52,706 nt of DNA. Origin: Oscillospiraceae bacterium. Lineage in GTDB: Bacteria; Bacillota; Clostridia; Oscillospirales; Ruminococcaceae. This document shows positions 8,099 to 17,230 of this stretch, in pieces. The notes under the pieces are model-generated. The model saw only the letters and a program-made list of their open reading frames with translations. It was not told where the DNA came from and ran no database searches. Every line of letters begins with the position of its first letter. Position 1 is the first letter of the stretch. Made by a program: the position numbers and the translations under genes. The stretch lies in assembly GCA_020024155.1 (NCBI GenBank), contig JAHHUE010000004.1, positions 1 through 52,706 on the forward strand, written 5' to 3'.

Positions 8099-8110
8099 TT
8101 TGTAAAAAAT

Positions 8111-8140
8111 AAAATCGACATTCAAAAGAATGTCGATTTT
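8111..8140. terminator. Bidirectional intrinsic terminator
   Basis: 13-base perfect arms (AAAATCGACATTC / GAATGTCGATTTT) with an AAAA loop, between convergent genes. Confidence 0.92.
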
Positions 8141-8156
8141 TATATTTTATTAAATC

Positions 8157-8747
8157 TTAGAATATTGCTGAGAATAATATTCCACTGAAAAACAAAACTG
8201 AAATAAGAATACAAAAAGCACCAACAATAAGTGTTGCCCTTGCGAAAGAACGCTTATTTATGTTATTATCTTGAATAGCAAGATAGATAAGATATATAAA
8301 ACCTACAACAGGGATACCGGATATAATAATTGTCCAGATAAAATCTACTGTTGACATATTCTGGTTTTTTTCAGCTATTGTTGATTGAGAAGTGTTTTGC
8401 TGTGTATAAGAATTATTTGTTCTTGACTGATAAGAATAGTCTGTGTTTGATTGTGTATAAGAAGCCTCTGTATTTGGCTGTGTATATGTGCTTTCCTGTG
8501 ATGATGTTTCTTGATTATCTACATTATTTTCCACAGCAGAATATTGGTTAATTTCAGATTCAGTGTTTTCTTGTGAAGAACATTCATTACATTCAACAGT
8601 GCTGTTGCATTCAGAATTATCACCTGATACTGTTTCTGCATTATTTTTTGGTTGAGCGTATTTTTCTATTTCTATTTTGGACAAACCACAACCACCGCAA
8701 AAATTTGCAGTTTCGTTAACTTGTCTGCCACATCTTGGACAAAACAT
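8157..8747 (-). CDS. Zinc-ribbon membrane protein (196 aa)
   Basis: N-terminal zinc ribbon with two CxxC knuckles (CPRCGRQVNETANFCGGCG, residues 3-21). A long low-complexity linker rich in Ser, Thr, Gln, Asn and Glu (residues about 35-130) contains repeated short TQxNT/YxxQ units. It ends in two predicted membrane helices (about 135-155 and 170-195). Such zinc-ribbon/linker/DUF4234-like membrane proteins are frequent in Clostridia and have no assigned function. The start is supported by AAGGGGG eight bases upstream. It stands alone between the shared terminator and the divergent hflX. Confidence 0.8.
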   Translation of the reverse strand: MFCPRCGRQVNETANFCGGCGLSKIEIEKYAQPKNNAETVSGDNSECNSTVECNECSSQENTESEINQYSAVENNVDNQETSSQESTYTQPNTEASYTQSNTDYSYQSRTNNSYTQQNTSQSTIAEKNQNMSTVDFIWTIIISGIPVVGFIYLIYLAIQDNNINKRSFARATLIVGAFCILISVLFFSGILFSAIF

Positions 8748-8848
8748 AATTTATCCCCCTTATAATGATATGGATAAAGTTTATCATATATATGTGAAAA
8801 AATAAAGTTAAAAAATCAGTTAAATAGAGTAGTTTATAAAGGAGTAAT

Positions 8849-10111
8849 ATGGCAGTTATAAATCAGACAGAAGAAAAAGTTTTTACAAAAACACTTATTG
8901 CAGGTGTTGACTGTGGAGAATATGATATAGATAATTCAATGAAAGAGCTTGAAAGCTTGTGTGAAGCAGGAGAGATGGAAGTTGTTTGTCAGGTTGTACA
9001 GAGAAAAGATAACCCTGAAAATAAATATTATCTTGGGGAAGGTAAAATGGCAGAGGTGAAAGAGCTTTGCCAAAATAATGATGTTGAGCTTTGTGTTTTT
9101 GATTGTGAACTTACAGGAAGTCAGATAAAAAATATTTCCGATTATCTTGAAATTGAAGTTATTGACCGTACAATGCTTATTTTGGAAATATTCTCAAAAA
9201 GAGCCACAACAAGTGAAGGAAAATTGCAGACAGAATTGGCATTGCTTAAATATAAACTGCCAAGACTTTCCGGTATGGGTGCAAGTATGTCCAGACAAGG
9301 TGGTGGTGGTGCCGGTGGTGGCGGTGCTCGTCGTGGTGCAGGTGAAAGTAAACTTGAATATGACCGTAGACATATAAACCAGAGAATTACACTTATAAAA
9401 GAAAAACTTGAACAGGTTGAAAAAAGACGAGATATTCTCAACGAAAAACGCAAAAAGAACGATGTGCCGGTTGTGGCTTTAACAGGCTATACAAATGTTG
9501 GTAAATCAAGTCTTTTAAATACTATTACTGACAGTGAAATATTTGAAAAAGATATGCTTTTTGCAACATTGGACCCAACTTCAAGAAAGTTTGTTTTGCC
9601 AAGTGGTCAAAGTGCAATTTTGGTTGATACCGTTGGATTTGTAAGCCGTTTGCCACATAAGCTTGTAGAGGCGTTTAAATCAACATTAAAACAGGCAAAG
9701 TATGCAGATATAGTTCTTAATGTGTGTGATATTTCAAGTGAGGATAGAGATATTCAGCTTGAAATTACTCGCAGTGTACTTGCAGAAATAGGCGTAAATG
9801 ACGAAAATATCATAACAGTGTATAATAAGTGCGATAAAATGCACGAAGATTTTGTTTGTGAAAATGGAGTTAGAGTATCTGCAAAAAGTGGATTTGGATT
9901 GGAAAATCTTTTATCCGTTATTGATGAAAAACTTTCTCACAGAATGGAGAAGTTAGATATACTTTTGCCTTACTCTCAAACAGCTCTTGCAAACACAATT
10001 AGAGAGAACGGAGTTATCTATTCTGAAGAATATACTGAGAATGGAATTAAAATTATGGGTATTATTGACAAAAAACTTTCATATATTTATGAAGAATATC
10101 GAAATAACTAA
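8849..10111 (+). CDS. hflX: GTPase HflX (420 aa)
   Basis: Ribosome-associated GTPase that splits stalled or stress-damaged 70S ribosomes. The N-terminal HflX domain (about 1-200) ends in the Gly-rich linker (GGGGAGGGGARRGAGESKLE, 151-170) and a coiled-coil. The GTPase domain has G1 GYTNVGKS (213-220), G3 DTVGF (260-264) and G4 NKCD (326-329). The length is typical. AAGGAG precedes the start. It is flanked by AT-rich intergenic sequence on the right with only a weak hairpin. Confidence 0.97.
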   Translation: MAVINQTEEKVFTKTLIAGVDCGEYDIDNSMKELESLCEAGEMEVVCQVVQRKDNPENKYYLGEGKMAEVKELCQNNDVELCVFDCELTGSQIKNISDYLEIEVIDRTMLILEIFSKRATTSEGKLQTELALLKYKLPRLSGMGASMSRQGGGGAGGGGARRGAGESKLEYDRRHINQRITLIKEKLEQVEKRRDILNEKRKKNDVPVVALTGYTNVGKSSLLNTITDSEIFEKDMLFATLDPTSRKFVLPSGQSAILVDTVGFVSRLPHKLVEAFKSTLKQAKYADIVLNVCDISSEDRDIQLEITRSVLAEIGVNDENIITVYNKCDKMHEDFVCENGVRVSAKSGFGLENLLSVIDEKLSHRMEKLDILLPYSQTALANTIRENGVIYSEEYTENGIKIMGIIDKKLSYIYEEYRNN

Positions 10112-10175
10112 GTTAATATATAAATATTGTGAAAATTATTTACAAGTGCAAATAATAAATATATAATAAAATTGA

Positions 10176-10219
10176 AAGTATTTTTTGTTTGCCTATAATT
10201 AAAAAAATAAAAAATACTT
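10176..10219 (+). terminator. Weak A/T hairpin after hflX
   Basis: AAGTATTTTTT and AAAAAATACTT arms (11 bases each) separated by 22 bases of A/T-rich sequence. There is no GC stem or T-tail, so a terminator role is uncertain. The rest of 10112-10342 is A/T-rich without an ORF. Confidence 0.3.
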
Positions 10220-10342
10220 CCGTAAAAACCCAATAAAAATAATATTTTATATAATATATACTAGATTTAATATATTAAATAAAATAAAAAAATAAGTTGG
10301 TTAAAATTTTAGTTTATATGTGGATACTTTACGGAGGAAATT

Positions 10343-10771
10343 ATGGATAGTATTGATAGAAAAATTTTAGACCTTTTACAAGATAATGGCAGAATTACAG
10401 TAAAAGAAATTACGCAAACAATCTCACTTACAGCCCCAGCAGTTAGCGAAAGAATTAAAAGAATGGAAAAAGATGGTATAATTCAAGGCTATACTGCAAT
10501 CATAAATCCAAAAAAAATTGGCAGAAATGTTCACGCAATTATAAGTGTTTCAATTAAGCCACAAGACAGAGATAAATTTATTGAAGTTGTAGAAAAAGAC
10601 CCAATGGTTGTAGAGTGCTACCACGTAACAGGCGATTATAGTTATTTTGTTAAGGTTGATGCCGGTGAAATAATTGATTTGGAAAAACTTATAATTAAGT
10701 TTCAGAAAATGGGCAATACAAGCACACAGATTATTCTCTCAACTCCGGTTGAAAGAAAGAAAATGTTATAA
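10343..10771 (+). CDS. Lrp/AsnC-family transcriptional regulator (142 aa)
   Basis: Feast/famine-type regulator. An N-terminal winged HTH (MDSIDRKILDLLQDNGRITV, then SERIKRMEKDGIIQGYTAII) is followed by a C-terminal RAM ligand-binding and oligomerisation domain (residues about 65-142, with VVECYHVTGDYSYFVKV). The length matches the family. GGAGG precedes the start. No amino-acid gene is adjacent, so the effector is unknown. It is a single-gene unit with a palindromic terminator. Confidence 0.95.
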   Translation: MDSIDRKILDLLQDNGRITVKEITQTISLTAPAVSERIKRMEKDGIIQGYTAIINPKKIGRNVHAIISVSIKPQDRDKFIEVVEKDPMVVECYHVTGDYSYFVKVDAGEIIDLEKLIIKFQKMGNTSTQIILSTPVERKKML

Positions 10772-10780
10772 AATATATTA

Positions 10781-10810
10781 AAAGGAGCATATCAATTGAT
10801 ATGCTCCTTT
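10781..10810 (+). terminator. Palindromic terminator of the Lrp gene
   Basis: A perfect 30-base palindrome centred on CAATTG, with stem AAAGGAGCATATC and a T-rich tail. Nine stem bases (GAGCATATC) are shared with the terminator at 4196-4228. The rest of 10812-11021 shows nothing recognisable. Confidence 0.9.
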
Positions 10811-11021
10811 TTGTATAGATAAAAATAAGTTTTAATCTGATAAAATTTGTATTTTAAAATATAATTGTTATTTGTTTAAAATCTGTTTGTTGGCATGGAT
10901 ATAACATATAAGTTTTGGATTAAATTTAAAAATTTTATTCAAATTTCCTTTTAATAATTTATTACCATAATATGCATTATTAAAGATAATAGGTTATAAA
11001 TCTCCAACAATAGTAACTTTA

Positions 11022-12506
11022 CTATTCAGCCCAGTTCATACTGCGTCCAACAGCTTTCTGCCAGCCGGCAAATAACTTATTGCGTTTTTCTTCGCTCATA
11101 TTAGGAATAAAATTGCCGTCATAACTTTTGCTTTGACGCAACTCGTCTTTGTTGCTCCAAAATTCAGTTGCAAGCCCTGCAAGATAAGCAGCGCCGAGTG
11201 CAGTTGTTTCCTTAATAGTTGGTCTATGCACAGGTTTATTCATAATATCTGCTTGAAACTGCATAAGAAATCCATCTCGGCAAGCTCCACCGTCAACATT
11301 AAGCTCTGATAAAACTGTGCCGGAGTCCTTTTCCATTGCCTTAACAAGCTCAAAGCTTTGATATGCAATGCTTTCTTGTGCTGCACGAATAATATGTTCT
11401 CTTTTTGTACCACGAGAAATGCCGATTATACAGCCACGGGCGTACATATCCCAATAAGGTGCACCAAGACCGGTAAAAGCCGGAACAAGATACACGCCAC
11501 CGGTATCTGCAACTTTTGATGCATAGTATTCTGCGTCTTTACTTTCGTTTATAAAACGCATTTCATCACGCAACCACTGTATAACAGCACCACCTATAAA
11601 AACACTGCCTTCCAAAGCATATTGCACTTTTCCGTCTATGCCGACAGCAATGGTTGTGATAAGCCCTGAATTGCTGATACAAGGTTTATCACCGGTGTTC
11701 ATAAGAAGAAAACAACCGGTGCCGTAAGTGTTTTTAGCGTCCCCTTTATCAAAACAGCACTGACCAAAAAGTGCTGCCTGTTGGTCGCCTGCTATGCCTG
11801 CAATAGGAATATCCACCCCTTGTATATTTACATAACCGTAAATATGGCTTGATGAACAAACTTGTGGCAAAATACATTTTGGAATGTCCAAAATTTTTAG
11901 CATTTTTTCATCCCAATCCAATGTATTTATATTAAAAAGCATTGTACGGCTTGCGTTTGTATAGTCTGTGATATGTGCTTTGCCACCGGTAAGTTTCCAC
12001 GTAAGCCAACTGTCAACAGTACCAAAGAGAATATCTCCTTTTTCTGCTTTTTCACGCACGCCATCAACATTATCCAAAATCCATTTAATTTTTGTGCCAG
12101 AAAAATATGCGTCTACAACAAGACCGGTTGTTTGCTTTATATAGTCTTCAAAACCTTGTTGTTTTAGCTCTGTGCATATGTCAGCAGTTCTGCGACATTG
12201 CCATACTATTGCATTATAAACCGGTTTACCGGTGTGTTTATCCCACAAAATAGTGGTTTCACGTTGGTTTGTTATTCCTATTGCAGCGATTTCAGATGGG
12301 TCTATACCACTTTTTGCAATAGCTTCAATCATAACTGAGTACTGAGATGAATATATCTCCATTGGGTCGTGTTCAACCCAACCTTCTCTTGGAAAAATCT
12401 GCCCAAATTCCTTTTGTGCCATTGCAACAATATTTTGGTTGTGGTCAAACAAAATAGCACGAGATGAAGTTGTGCCTTGGTCAAGAGACAGTATATATTT
12501 TTTCAT
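11022..12506 (-). CDS. glpK: Glycerol kinase (494 aa)
   Basis: FGGY-family kinase that phosphorylates glycerol to sn-glycerol 3-phosphate in the cytosol. The N terminus has the phosphate-1 motif (SLDQGTTSSRAILFD), then NQRETTILWD and the Arg/Glu glycerol-binding region. FGTVDSWLTWKLTGG and DGGACRDGFLMQFQADI, near residue 405, are the second FGGY signature. The length agrees with GlpK. The ATG at 12506 was chosen; its ribosome site is weak. It is the last gene of a YitT-DUF1294-glpK unit (17 bases after the upstream stop). No glpF, glpD or glpO is nearby, which is unusual for glpK. Confidence 0.95.
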   Translation of the reverse strand: MKKYILSLDQGTTSSRAILFDHNQNIVAMAQKEFGQIFPREGWVEHDPMEIYSSQYSVMIEAIAKSGIDPSEIAAIGITNQRETTILWDKHTGKPVYNAIVWQCRRTADICTELKQQGFEDYIKQTTGLVVDAYFSGTKIKWILDNVDGVREKAEKGDILFGTVDSWLTWKLTGGKAHITDYTNASRTMLFNINTLDWDEKMLKILDIPKCILPQVCSSSHIYGYVNIQGVDIPIAGIAGDQQAALFGQCCFDKGDAKNTYGTGCFLLMNTGDKPCISNSGLITTIAVGIDGKVQYALEGSVFIGGAVIQWLRDEMRFINESKDAEYYASKVADTGGVYLVPAFTGLGAPYWDMYARGCIIGISRGTKREHIIRAAQESIAYQSFELVKAMEKDSGTVLSELNVDGGACRDGFLMQFQADIMNKPVHRPTIKETTALGAAYLAGLATEFWSNKDELRQSKSYDGNFIPNMSEEKRNKLFAGWQKAVGRSMNWAE

Positions 12507-12523
12507 AAGATACACCGTAAATA

Positions 12524-12793
12524 TTAAAATTTATTGTAGAAAAATAAAAAGAACAGAGCAAACTGCAAAAGACAGAGAAGAAAAACTGTAACATAGAATT
12601 TCATTTTTTGAGTTTTATGACGGAACTGATACATTGCAAGAAATGCACCAAATGGGCCAAAAATACTCCAAAAAAGCAAAGTTTTTTCACTTATGCGATA
12701 TTTATCTTTCTTTGCTCTGTATTTATCAACACCATAAAGAACGATTGTTATAATATTTGAAATAATAAGAAATGCTAAAAGAAATTTTTCCAT
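12524..12793 (-). CDS. DUF1294-family membrane protein (89 aa)
   Basis: Small membrane protein with three hydrophobic segments and the DUF1294 hallmark around residues 20-60: YGVDKYRAKKDKYRISEKTL, followed by FWSIFGPFGAFLAMYQFRHK. Function is unknown; the family is widespread in bacteria, often as a solitary gene. GAGGGT precedes the start. The 13-base and 17-base gaps to its neighbours indicate co-transcription with YitT and glpK. Confidence 0.9.
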   Translation of the reverse strand: MEKFLLAFLIISNIITIVLYGVDKYRAKKDKYRISEKTLLFWSIFGPFGAFLAMYQFRHKTQKMKFYVTVFLLCLLQFALFFLFFYNKF

Positions 12794-12806
12794 AATTTAC
12801 CCTCAA

Positions 12807-13673
12807 TTATTCTTCACAAGGGTCTGAGAACCCTTCACCAAATACTTCTTCTGTGCTTGTTACCATAATAAATGAATTTTGGTCAACTTCGTGAACAATT
12901 TTTCTTGCTTTAAAAAGCTCTTGTTTGCTTAAAGCACTTATAACAAGCTCTCTGCTTTCGCCTTTAAAACCACCACGAATATCAGTAATTGTGCTGCCTC
13001 TGTTTACTGCACCAGAGATATTTTTTGCAATTTCATCGCCTTTATTTGTAACAACAAACATAAGTTTGCCACGAGATGAACCGTATAGAACTTTATCCAT
13101 AACCTGACTTGCAATAAACATTGCAACAGCACCATAAAGTGTTGCATTAACATTTTTAAATACGATACCACCCGCTGTAAGAACAACGTAGTCAAAGATA
13201 AGGCATAGTGTGCCGATTGAAAAATGTGGGTACAATTTTCTTACAGAAAGTGTTACAAAATCTGCACCACCTGTGGATGAGCCACGGATAAAAGTAAGTG
13301 ACAAGCCGGCACCCACCAAAACACCTGTGCATAAAGCAGCAAGGATAAGGTCACCGTTATATTTTGGAAAATCTACAGTAATAATATCTATACATAGACT
13401 CAAAACTACCATAGTTTTTACACTTTTAAGCAGAAATAATTTGCCCAACACCTTATAGCAGAAGAAAATAATAGGTATATTGAGCAAAATAGTACATACA
13501 CCGATAGGAATATGTGTAAGATAATTTATTATAAGAGAAATACCACTGATACCACCAGTTGCAATACCAGATGGAAGGATAAAGCTGTTCATAGCAATAC
13601 CGTAACAAATACAGCCTGCAAAGTCAAAAATCAAATCAATTAAAAGAGTTTTGAAAGTATATTTTGTTTTCAT
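12807..13673 (-). CDS. YitT-family membrane protein (288 aa)
   Basis: Integral membrane protein of the YitT family: a five- or six-helix YitT domain (residues about 1-200, with LPSGIATGGISGISLIINYL and the conserved RGSSTGGADFVTL) and a C-terminal cytoplasmic DUF2179 domain (about 205-285, GSTITDIRGGFKGESRELVI). The substrate or role is not established. GGAG lies upstream at acceptable spacing. It is the first gene of the unit and is divergent from the amidotransferase gene, with a 192-base A/T-rich gap between them. Confidence 0.93.
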   Translation of the reverse strand: MKTKYTFKTLLIDLIFDFAGCICYGIAMNSFILPSGIATGGISGISLIINYLTHIPIGVCTILLNIPIIFFCYKVLGKLFLLKSVKTMVVLSLCIDIITVDFPKYNGDLILAALCTGVLVGAGLSLTFIRGSSTGGADFVTLSVRKLYPHFSIGTLCLIFDYVVLTAGGIVFKNVNATLYGAVAMFIASQVMDKVLYGSSRGKLMFVVTNKGDEIAKNISGAVNRGSTITDIRGGFKGESRELVISALSKQELFKARKIVHEVDQNSFIMVTSTEEVFGEGFSDPCEE

Positions 13674-13868
13674 ATTGTTAAAGCTCCGTTCAAAAAAATA
13701 ACATATATTATAATTCTATCATTTAAGAGATTGTTTGTATAGTCAAAAAGAAATAATTTTATAAATTAACTCTTTATTTTATTATAAAAATATGGTAACA
13801 TAAATTATATAATTATTATAAATTTAGTATTTTTATATACTTTAAAATAAGGAGTGTCCATATAATTG

Positions 13869-14990
13869 ATGAAATACTGCAAAAAATGTACTATGCCTGA
13901 TACAAGACCAGGTATTGTTTTTGACAAAAATGGTGTTTGTTCAGCATGTAATCACTATGAAGCAAGAAAGAACATAGATTGGGACGCAAGATGGAAAGAA
14001 TTTGAAGCACTTTGTGATAAATACCGTGGTTGCAATGGCCCAGGTCAATACGACTGTGCAGTTGCAGCATCCGGTGGCAAAGATAGCCATTTTCAAGTAT
14101 ATATTCTTAAAGAAGTTATGAAAATGAACCCTATTTTGTTCACTGTTGAAGATAATTTTCCTATGACAGAAGCAGGTAAGCATAACCTTAAAAATATAAG
14201 TGAAGAATTTGGCTGCCCTATTATCAGTTGTAAACCTGATATTAAAACACAGAAAATTCTTATGCGTAATATGTTTGAAAAATATGGCAAACCAACATGG
14301 TATCTTGACAGACATATTTATACATTCCCACTTCATATGGCACTTAAATTCAACACTATGCTTTTGTGCTATGGAGAAAATGTAAGTTATGAATACGGTG
14401 GTAACGAAGATGAAGAAACATACTCCGCACGCAGCCAGATAGAAAATGGTGTTGCAAGTGGTATGGATGAAAAAGAGCTTTTAAGCTGGGGTGTTGAGCC
14501 TGCTGCGTTGGCACTTACAAAAGCACCAAGCAAAGAAGACCTTGCTCGTCTTGACCCAATGTATCTTTCATACTTCCTTCCATGGAACAGTTATAAAAAT
14601 TATCAGCTTGCAAAAAGCCGTGGTTTCCACGATTTAACACATGAATGGGACCGTCAGCACCATGCTGAAAATTTTGACCAGATTGATTCTCGTGCATATC
14701 TTGTTCACTCTTGGCTTAAATATCCAAAATTTGGTCATGCAGCAGCAACAGACTACACAGCAAGATACATCCGTTATGGTATGATGACAAGAGAAGAGGC
14801 AATACCTCTTATCAAAGAGCGTGACCATAATCTTGACCCATTGTGCGTGAGAGATTTTTGCGAATTCTGTGGATATACAGAAACAGAATTTTGGAATATA
14901 ATTGATAAATTTTACAACAGAGATATATTCCGCAAAGATGAAACAGGACGTTGGGTTTTAAAAAATCCAATCTGGGAAGAAAATAAGTAA
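13869..14990 (+). CDS. N-acetyl sugar amidotransferase, WbpG/PseA-like (373 aa)
   Basis: PP-loop ATP-pyrophosphatase-type amidotransferase that, in known systems (WbpG, PseA, LegG-type), converts an acetamido sugar to an acetamidino sugar using ammonia from HisH/HisF-type partners. A zinc-ribbon-like start (CKKC at 4-7, CSAC at 24-27) is followed by the PP-loop SGGKDSH, about residues 68-74. A C-terminal Cys cluster reads CVRDFCEFCG. The ATG is preceded immediately by an in-frame TTG, which sits at better distance from AAGGAG, so the protein may start one codon earlier. No hisH/hisF-like genes or other acetamidino-sugar genes are visible in the window, so the ammonia donor is unaccounted for. 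Confidence 0.88.
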   Translation: MKYCKKCTMPDTRPGIVFDKNGVCSACNHYEARKNIDWDARWKEFEALCDKYRGCNGPGQYDCAVAASGGKDSHFQVYILKEVMKMNPILFTVEDNFPMTEAGKHNLKNISEEFGCPIISCKPDIKTQKILMRNMFEKYGKPTWYLDRHIYTFPLHMALKFNTMLLCYGENVSYEYGGNEDEETYSARSQIENGVASGMDEKELLSWGVEPAALALTKAPSKEDLARLDPMYLSYFLPWNSYKNYQLAKSRGFHDLTHEWDRQHHAENFDQIDSRAYLVHSWLKYPKFGHAAATDYTARYIRYGMMTREEAIPLIKERDHNLDPLCVRDFCEFCGYTETEFWNIIDKFYNRDIFRKDETGRWVLKNPIWEENK

Positions 14991-14997
14991 TTGTGTT

Positions 14998-15038
14998 AAA
15001 AAGGTTTTGCACAAATGTATATTGTGAGAAACTTTTTT
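14998..15038 (+). terminator. Imperfect terminator between amidotransferase and sppA
   Basis: AAAAAGGTTT pairs imperfectly with AAACTTTTTT across a TGCAC/GTGAG region, ending in a T-run just before the sppA ribosome site. Confidence 0.6.
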
Positions 15039-15052
15039 AGAAAGGAGTTTAT

Positions 15053-15994
15053 ATGGAAAAACAAAAAACTAAAAAAATTTTATTGGTTGTTTTTGCTGTT
15101 ATTTTTGCAATTGCTTGCTATATCATCGGATATAACATCAATAAAGAAAAAATCGAAGATGTATTAAAAAAACCACCTGAAAGCTTTGCAATTATACATA
15201 TTAAAGGTGTAATTCAAGGCAGAAGTGATGGTATTGCAAGAATGGGATATGACCACGATGCAATAAAAGAATATATTGATGAGCTGATTGAAGATGAAAG
15301 CAATAAGGGCATATTTCTTGATGTAGACAGTGGTGGCGGTACAGTTTATCACTCTGATGAAATGTACAATAAACTCTTGGAGTACAAAGAAAAAACAGGC
15401 AGACCTGTTCATGCTTATTTCAATACAATGGCAGCATCTGGCGCTTACTATATCTCTTGTGCAGCAGACTTTATTTCTGCAAATAAAAACTGTTGGACAG
15501 GCAGTATCGGCGTTATAATTTCACTGACAAATTTAAGCGAATTATATGATAAAGTCGGCATAGACGAAATTCTTATAACAAGTGGCTCAAATAAAGGTAT
15601 GGGCTCTCCTGGCTCTCCAATGTCAGAAGAACATCTTGCAATTTATCAATCTCTTGTTGATGAAAGCTATGATGAATTTGTAAATGTTGTTTCAACAGGC
15701 AGAGGTCTTGACCCATCAAGAGTAAGAGAAATTGCAGACGGCAGAATTTATTCTGCAAAGCAAGCAAAAGAAATTGCTCTTGTTGATGATATTCAAAGCT
15801 ATGAAGAAGCTATTGAAAGCATGGAGGAATTAACCGGTGTAGAAGGATATGATAAACCTTTATACACACCAACATTTATAGAACAACTTTTTGCTAAAAT
15901 AGAAGATGTTAAGCCAAAAAGTGAAATGGAAATTGCTGTAAATATGGTAAATAGTCAGCTTGCAGGTGTTCCATTATATATGTATACAAAATAA
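15053..15994 (+). CDS. sppA: Signal peptide peptidase SppA (313 aa)
   Basis: Membrane-anchored S49 serine protease that degrades released signal peptides. One N-terminal membrane helix (about residues 8-27) anchors the protein outside. The Ser/Lys dyad is present: S129 in NTMAASGAYYISCAAD and K181 in SGSNKGMGSPG, separated by 52 residues as in the Bacillus enzyme. GGTVY and GSIGVI are further family motifs. GGAGT precedes the start. It is monocistronic. Confidence 0.95.
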   Translation: MEKQKTKKILLVVFAVIFAIACYIIGYNINKEKIEDVLKKPPESFAIIHIKGVIQGRSDGIARMGYDHDAIKEYIDELIEDESNKGIFLDVDSGGGTVYHSDEMYNKLLEYKEKTGRPVHAYFNTMAASGAYYISCAADFISANKNCWTGSIGVIISLTNLSELYDKVGIDEILITSGSNKGMGSPGSPMSEEHLAIYQSLVDESYDEFVNVVSTGRGLDPSRVREIADGRIYSAKQAKEIALVDDIQSYEEAIESMEELTGVEGYDKPLYTPTFIEQLFAKIEDVKPKSEMEIAVNMVNSQLAGVPLYMYTK

Positions 15995-16007
15995 AATATA
16001 GCAATAA

Positions 16008-16036
16008 AAAACTGCTTCACATAAGTGGAGCAGTTT
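16008..16036. terminator. Bidirectional intrinsic terminator
   Basis: AAACTGCTTCAC / GTGGAGCAGTTT stem with an ATAA loop, between the convergent sppA and YibE/F genes. Confidence 0.88.
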
Positions 16037-16044
16037 TATTTTTA

Positions 16045-17199
16045 TTATTTTTTATCTTTTGCATATAGGATGCCACAAATAATACTTGTAAGAGGTATTG
16101 TAAGAATAATACCAAAGCTACCTGCAATTGCCTGTAATAATTCAACAACAATCATTTCTGTGTTGAAGAGAAGTAATGTTGAAGAGTTGTATGCAAACAA
16201 GAGAAGTGTTACAGAGAGGGAAGAACCAATATAAGCAAGTATAAGTGTGTTTGCCATTGTACCAAGAATATCTCTGCCTATTACAAAACCAGAACGAATA
16301 AGCTGTGTACTACTGAGATTAGGTGCTTTTTCTTTAAGCTCGGCAAGGGATGCAGATATAGACATTGCAACGTCCATAATAGCGCCAACAGCACCGATTA
16401 TAATTGAACCAAATATAATTGCTTTTATATCAATTGGAGAGTCTGGATTAAGCATAATCAAGTACATAGAATCTTCGTTTACAAGACCAGTCATATGCAG
16501 AAAATTATCGGCAAAGAAAACTAAAAGACCGCTGATAGTTACACCGATAAAACAACCTATAATAGCTGCAAAACTTTTTTTGGTGTAACCACTAACTATA
16601 AATAAAGTCATTAAAATGATATATGCACAGGTTACAATTGACCATAAATATATATTTCCGTTTGAGAGAATCGCAGGTATATAAACCCAAAAAATAGATG
16701 AAATTGTAAAGATAAGAGATATAAGAGTGTTTAAACCCTTACTTCTGCCAAATAAAACCAAAATAATACAGAATACAGCGGCAAGAACCCACAGAACAGT
16801 AACTCGATGATATTCAGCAAACATATATTTTGCGTCAACAGAAGGGTCCGGATTGTCATATACTATAATGGTTTGACCTTCCTCAACTTTACGCATTTCA
16901 ACAGCATACAGATTATCAACACGCTGAACAGCTCTCTCTATTGTGCCTTTTCTGTATCCGGTTAAAATTTCACCTTCAAAAAGTATGATTGTTTCACTGC
17001 GTTCTCCGTTGCTTTCTCCGTATACGGTTTTATCATAGTCAGGGTCAATGATTTTTAAAATTTTCATTTTCTCCGGCACGCCGGTTGCCATTTTATCACG
17101 CATAATATAGTTTTGATTTGCCACTTTATTGCCTATAAAAATATATAAAGCTGAAATTAAGATAGTTATAATATAAATGATTTTTTGTTTTTTATCCAT
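16045..17199 (-). CDS. YibE/F-family membrane protein (384 aa)
   Basis: Polytopic membrane protein of the YibE/F family. One N-terminal anchor (about 8-24) is followed by an extracytoplasmic domain (about 30-130, with GEILTGYRKGTIERAVQRVD) and then seven or so helices. The conserved block containing GAVGAIMDVAMSISASLAEL lies near residue 285. Its physiological role is unresolved; an export function has been suggested for relatives. AGAGG precedes the start at about 9 bases. It lies 31 bases after the second GT2 gene on the same strand and may be read through from the polysaccharide promoter. Confidence 0.88.
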   Translation of the reverse strand: MDKKQKIIYIITILISALYIFIGNKVANQNYIMRDKMATGVPEKMKILKIIDPDYDKTVYGESNGERSETIILFEGEILTGYRKGTIERAVQRVDNLYAVEMRKVEEGQTIIVYDNPDPSVDAKYMFAEYHRVTVLWVLAAVFCIILVLFGRSKGLNTLISLIFTISSIFWVYIPAILSNGNIYLWSIVTCAYIILMTLFIVSGYTKKSFAAIIGCFIGVTISGLLVFFADNFLHMTGLVNEDSMYLIMLNPDSPIDIKAIIFGSIIIGAVGAIMDVAMSISASLAELKEKAPNLSSTQLIRSGFVIGRDILGTMANTLILAYIGSSLSVTLLLFAYNSSTLLLFNTEMIVVELLQAIAGSFGIILTIPLTSIICGILYAKDKK

Positions 17200-17230
17200 A
17201 CTTAATTACCTCTACAAAATACGCTAAAAT

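Noticed and set aside
9142..9453. 103-codon minus-strand ORF opposite hflX
   Set aside because: A shadow of the Gly-rich linker and GTPase region (poly-Pro in the antisense frame), with no ribosome site.
10176..10219. A/T hairpin as an insertion-element end
   Set aside because: Arms consist mostly of A/T runs and there are no target duplications; listed only as a weak terminator candidate.
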